Assembly (NCBI RefSeq): GCF_003570905.1
Contig: NZ_QXJM01000030.1
Location: forward strand, 62,001-126,000
Direction of reading: 5' to 3'
Length of the DNA stretch: 64,000 nucleotides
Source of the DNA: Cohnella faecalis
Lineage (GTDB): Bacteria > Bacillota > Bacilli > Paenibacillales > Paenibacillaceae
A program made the position numbers and the translations under genes. Positions 63,501-64,000 of this stretch are shown piece by piece (within the stretch, counting starts at the first letter, position 1; the number at the start of each line of letters is the position of its first letter). The notes beneath the pieces were generated by a model. It saw only the letters and a list, made by a program, of their open reading frames with translations, did not search any database and was not told the origin of the DNA.

Positions 63501-63736
63501 AACTTGAGCTGCTCCCGTTCGTCCAGCGGAACCCAACGGTCTGCCGGCGTTCCGGTTTTTTCGCCCCACAGCACGGTCCAGCCTTGTTGAAAGAAATAAA
63601 GAATATGAGAGTAATCGAGGTTATCCTTCGCCGCGCCGGACGAAGCTTGCGGAACGAGAGAGAACAACGCCAGGGAAAGGATGACGATTCGCAAGGAGCC
63701 GCGCCCCATTCCCTTGACGAAATCAAACGATCTCAT
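60524..63736 (-). CDS. Hybrid sensor histidine kinase with two kinase cores and a receiver domain
   Basis: 1070 residues, ATG at 63736. Signal or anchor helix at 11-31, an extracellular 7TMR-DISM-type region to about 180, seven membrane helices at about 185-405, then HisKA with His440 (NTTHELRTPLHG), HATPase (NLLGNAIRYA; GTGLGLSTSKRL), and a receiver domain with phospho-acceptor Asp758 (LLLLDVMMPG). Finally a second, NarL-type HisKA_3 core with His880 (ERNRIANEMHDVVGH) and its own ATPase. The last core matches the LuxR-type regulator encoded upstream, which it overlaps by 14 bases. It probably integrates an extracellular, possibly carbohydrate, signal. Confidence 0.88.
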   Translation of the reverse strand: MRSFDFVKGMGRGSLRIVILSLALFSLVPQASSGAAKDNLDYSHILYFFQQGWTVLWGEKTGTPADRWVPLDEREQLKFKGYHGIVWLKRKMPPLPERDPSMLLTYSKSVETYVDDRLLDSFNMEKASRYVNPNMTQRIVSFDPADKGRTLYVKWRWEGAAYWNGWHGIGERTLIDRTIAQSNQQLAAFSIVFSMACIAALFVYWHRREERLYLWFALVTGCAGAGIGLMSSSLSWSRSLPMDPVYYFRDLLLPLGVTGFAGFYGSALRDRYGRAYRWIAAGLFIYTLATAWASLVDSELFRKMTIVYLSYLLTPILLYMSYTLFRYGRERNRPRSGEFRWLLGGYASLTGSAAVHLYLNANPNTYNELYSLPGITGTIIALALPIGLTLFIGCLGMVLLSRFKNVYRRLKQTADELAVANAEMETLGRLKDDFLRNTTHELRTPLHGIAGLSESLMEGASGPVGDRVRRDLKLIRNSADRLLRLVNDILDWNRLKHGDIKLTLGPVNVVQTAEAVAASLAPLAKSKEIAKLAVEAVGEPPAALADSARLEQILYNLLGNAIRYAAPGSIVARIESAEAIGERGSADVRITIEDDGPGIAPERLARLFEPFAAAENHYGGGTGLGLSTSKRLVELHGGSLAIDSSHGLGTKVNFTLPAAAGETTVVDISESVMERLSGLAEQSEEIGTVLPVIPDSLREDKQSEDRPLILIADDEPINLQVLRHFLRGGSYRIAQAKDGAEALDLLENGEKPALLLLDVMMPGMNGYEVCRRTRERWGPGELPVILLSAQNRLRDLKLGFEAGANDYLTKPFTQGELLARTEIQLQLSRLHLSLEELVAKRTEDLEETNRILAGSVRETAEALAEVSVLEERNRIANEMHDVVGHTLTAAIIQVEAAKKWAERDFGKSVERIVVTGDLVRKSLDEVRRTVRMLKDDSIYFNLEDALQELIRETTEHAEVAVAFDPVPLPPLSELSGRVVYHALMEGLTNGIRHGRASRFRFELYPEDGSLLFVLTCDGEPYGNAKPGFGLTSMMERVHLLGGTVTIGNAGNDGPAGCRLFLKLPLVSGQS

Positions 63737-64000
63737 CGTTAAGCAGCTCCCTCAGGAAAGCCATGGCGGCTTTGCGGTCGTTCGTTCCGATTTTGCTGTA
63801 GATAATGCTTACGTAGTTGCGAACCGTGCCTTCGCTCATGAACAAGGAAATAGCGATTTGCTTGTTGGAGTGGCCTTGCAGCATAAGCAGGATAATCTTC
63901 CGTTCACGGTCGGTGAAGATAAGTCCGTTGCGCTGAAGCGCGCCTTCATCGAATTCGTTGGAGCCTTGGGGCGATAGAGTTGCAAGCTTGGCAGCCAGCT
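63723..64000 (-). CDS. LuxR/NarL-type response regulator, C-terminal part
   Basis: The frame enters from the window edge and ends at TGA 63725-63723, inside the kinase start. The visible 92 residues hold the helix-turn-helix: LIFTDRERKIILLMLQGHSN, then KQIAIS and EGTVRNYVSIIYSKIGTNDR, then a short C-terminal helix. This is the DNA-binding domain of NarL/FixJ regulators; the receiver domain lies outside the window. It is the cognate partner of the downstream kinase by operon arrangement. Confidence 0.9.
   Translation of the reverse strand, partial: LAAKLATLSPQGSNEFDEGALQRNGLIFTDRERKIILLMLQGHSNKQIAISLFMSEGTVRNYVSIIYSKIGTNDRKAAMAFLRELLNDEIV

Noticed and set aside
1-64000. rRNA, tRNA, insertion sequences, prophage or attachment sites
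   Set aside because: No cloverleaf, rRNA core sequence, transposase or integrase motif, or terminal inverted repeats were seen.

Overview
The window looks like chromosome of a high-GC, Gram-positive, spore-former-type Firmicute of the Paenibacillaceae (Paenibacillus/Cohnella-like). Evidence: strong AGGAGG ribosome sites with frequent TTG and GTG starts, SigA-type TTGACA/TATAAT promoters, a paeninodin-type lasso peptide cluster, Wzz plus separate tyrosine-kinase pairs, an LCP protein, a bactofilin/LytM pair, and split LigD polymerase and ligase genes. No rRNA, tRNA, CRISPR array or insertion sequence was recognised.

Layout. (1) 1-603, minus strand: N-terminal part of a secreted TIM-barrel glycosidase-like protein with a TTG start. 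(2) 704-8711: a lasso peptide operon in the order nucleotidyltransferase, macrolactam synthetase, 40-residue precursor, HPr-kinase-like peptide kinase, PqqD-like RRE (B1), leader protease (B2), second nucleotidyltransferase, ABC exporter. The core starts AGPGVTIPD and ends in Ser, so it is a new relative of phosphorylated paeninodin. (3) 8716-9231, minus strand: an acetyltransferase, then a 399-bp regulatory region. (4) 9631-50414: one co-directional block of about 41 kb for exopolysaccharide. It holds two complete assembly modules. Module 1 has Wzz, tyrosine kinase, GalU, the only initiating sugar-phosphate transferase, Ugd, a Wzy-like polymerase, a flippase, many glycosyltransferases, two acetyltransferases, a GDP-mannose pyrophosphorylase, VanZ-like and acyltransferase-3 proteins. 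A PilZ protein follows. Module 2 has a second Wzz/kinase pair, a second polymerase, pyruvyltransferase, GH105-like protein, second flippase, glycosyltransferases, the dTDP-rhamnose genes rfbACBD, a third nucleotidyltransferase and an LCP ligase. (5) 50471-51919: a small separate operon with a degenerate HPr-kinase-like protein, a PqqD-like protein and a zinc-ribbon protein, with no precursor recognised. (6) 52048-58773: an ABC-2 transporter, bactofilin and M23 peptidase, cardiolipin synthase, LigD polymerase and ligase. (7) 58774-60523: 51-bp tandem arrays filling the whole gap between the ligase and the next gene. (8) 60524-64000, minus strand: a hybrid histidine kinase with two kinase cores and its LuxR-type response regulator.

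Most notable. A 15-bp palindrome (consensus GATACATTAYGTATC) lies in the promoters of the lasso operon, the exopolysaccharide operon and the small operon at 50.5 kb. In the last two it fills the same place between -35 and -10, so these three loci look co-regulated. Six or more genes carry an apparent single-base deletion, mostly in short homopolymers. All shift the frame in the same direction, which points to a sequencing artefact rather than real gene decay. The lasso-type modification genes recur, without a precursor, at the end of the exopolysaccharide locus. The 51-bp array unit resembles the 3' end of the ligase gene beside it.
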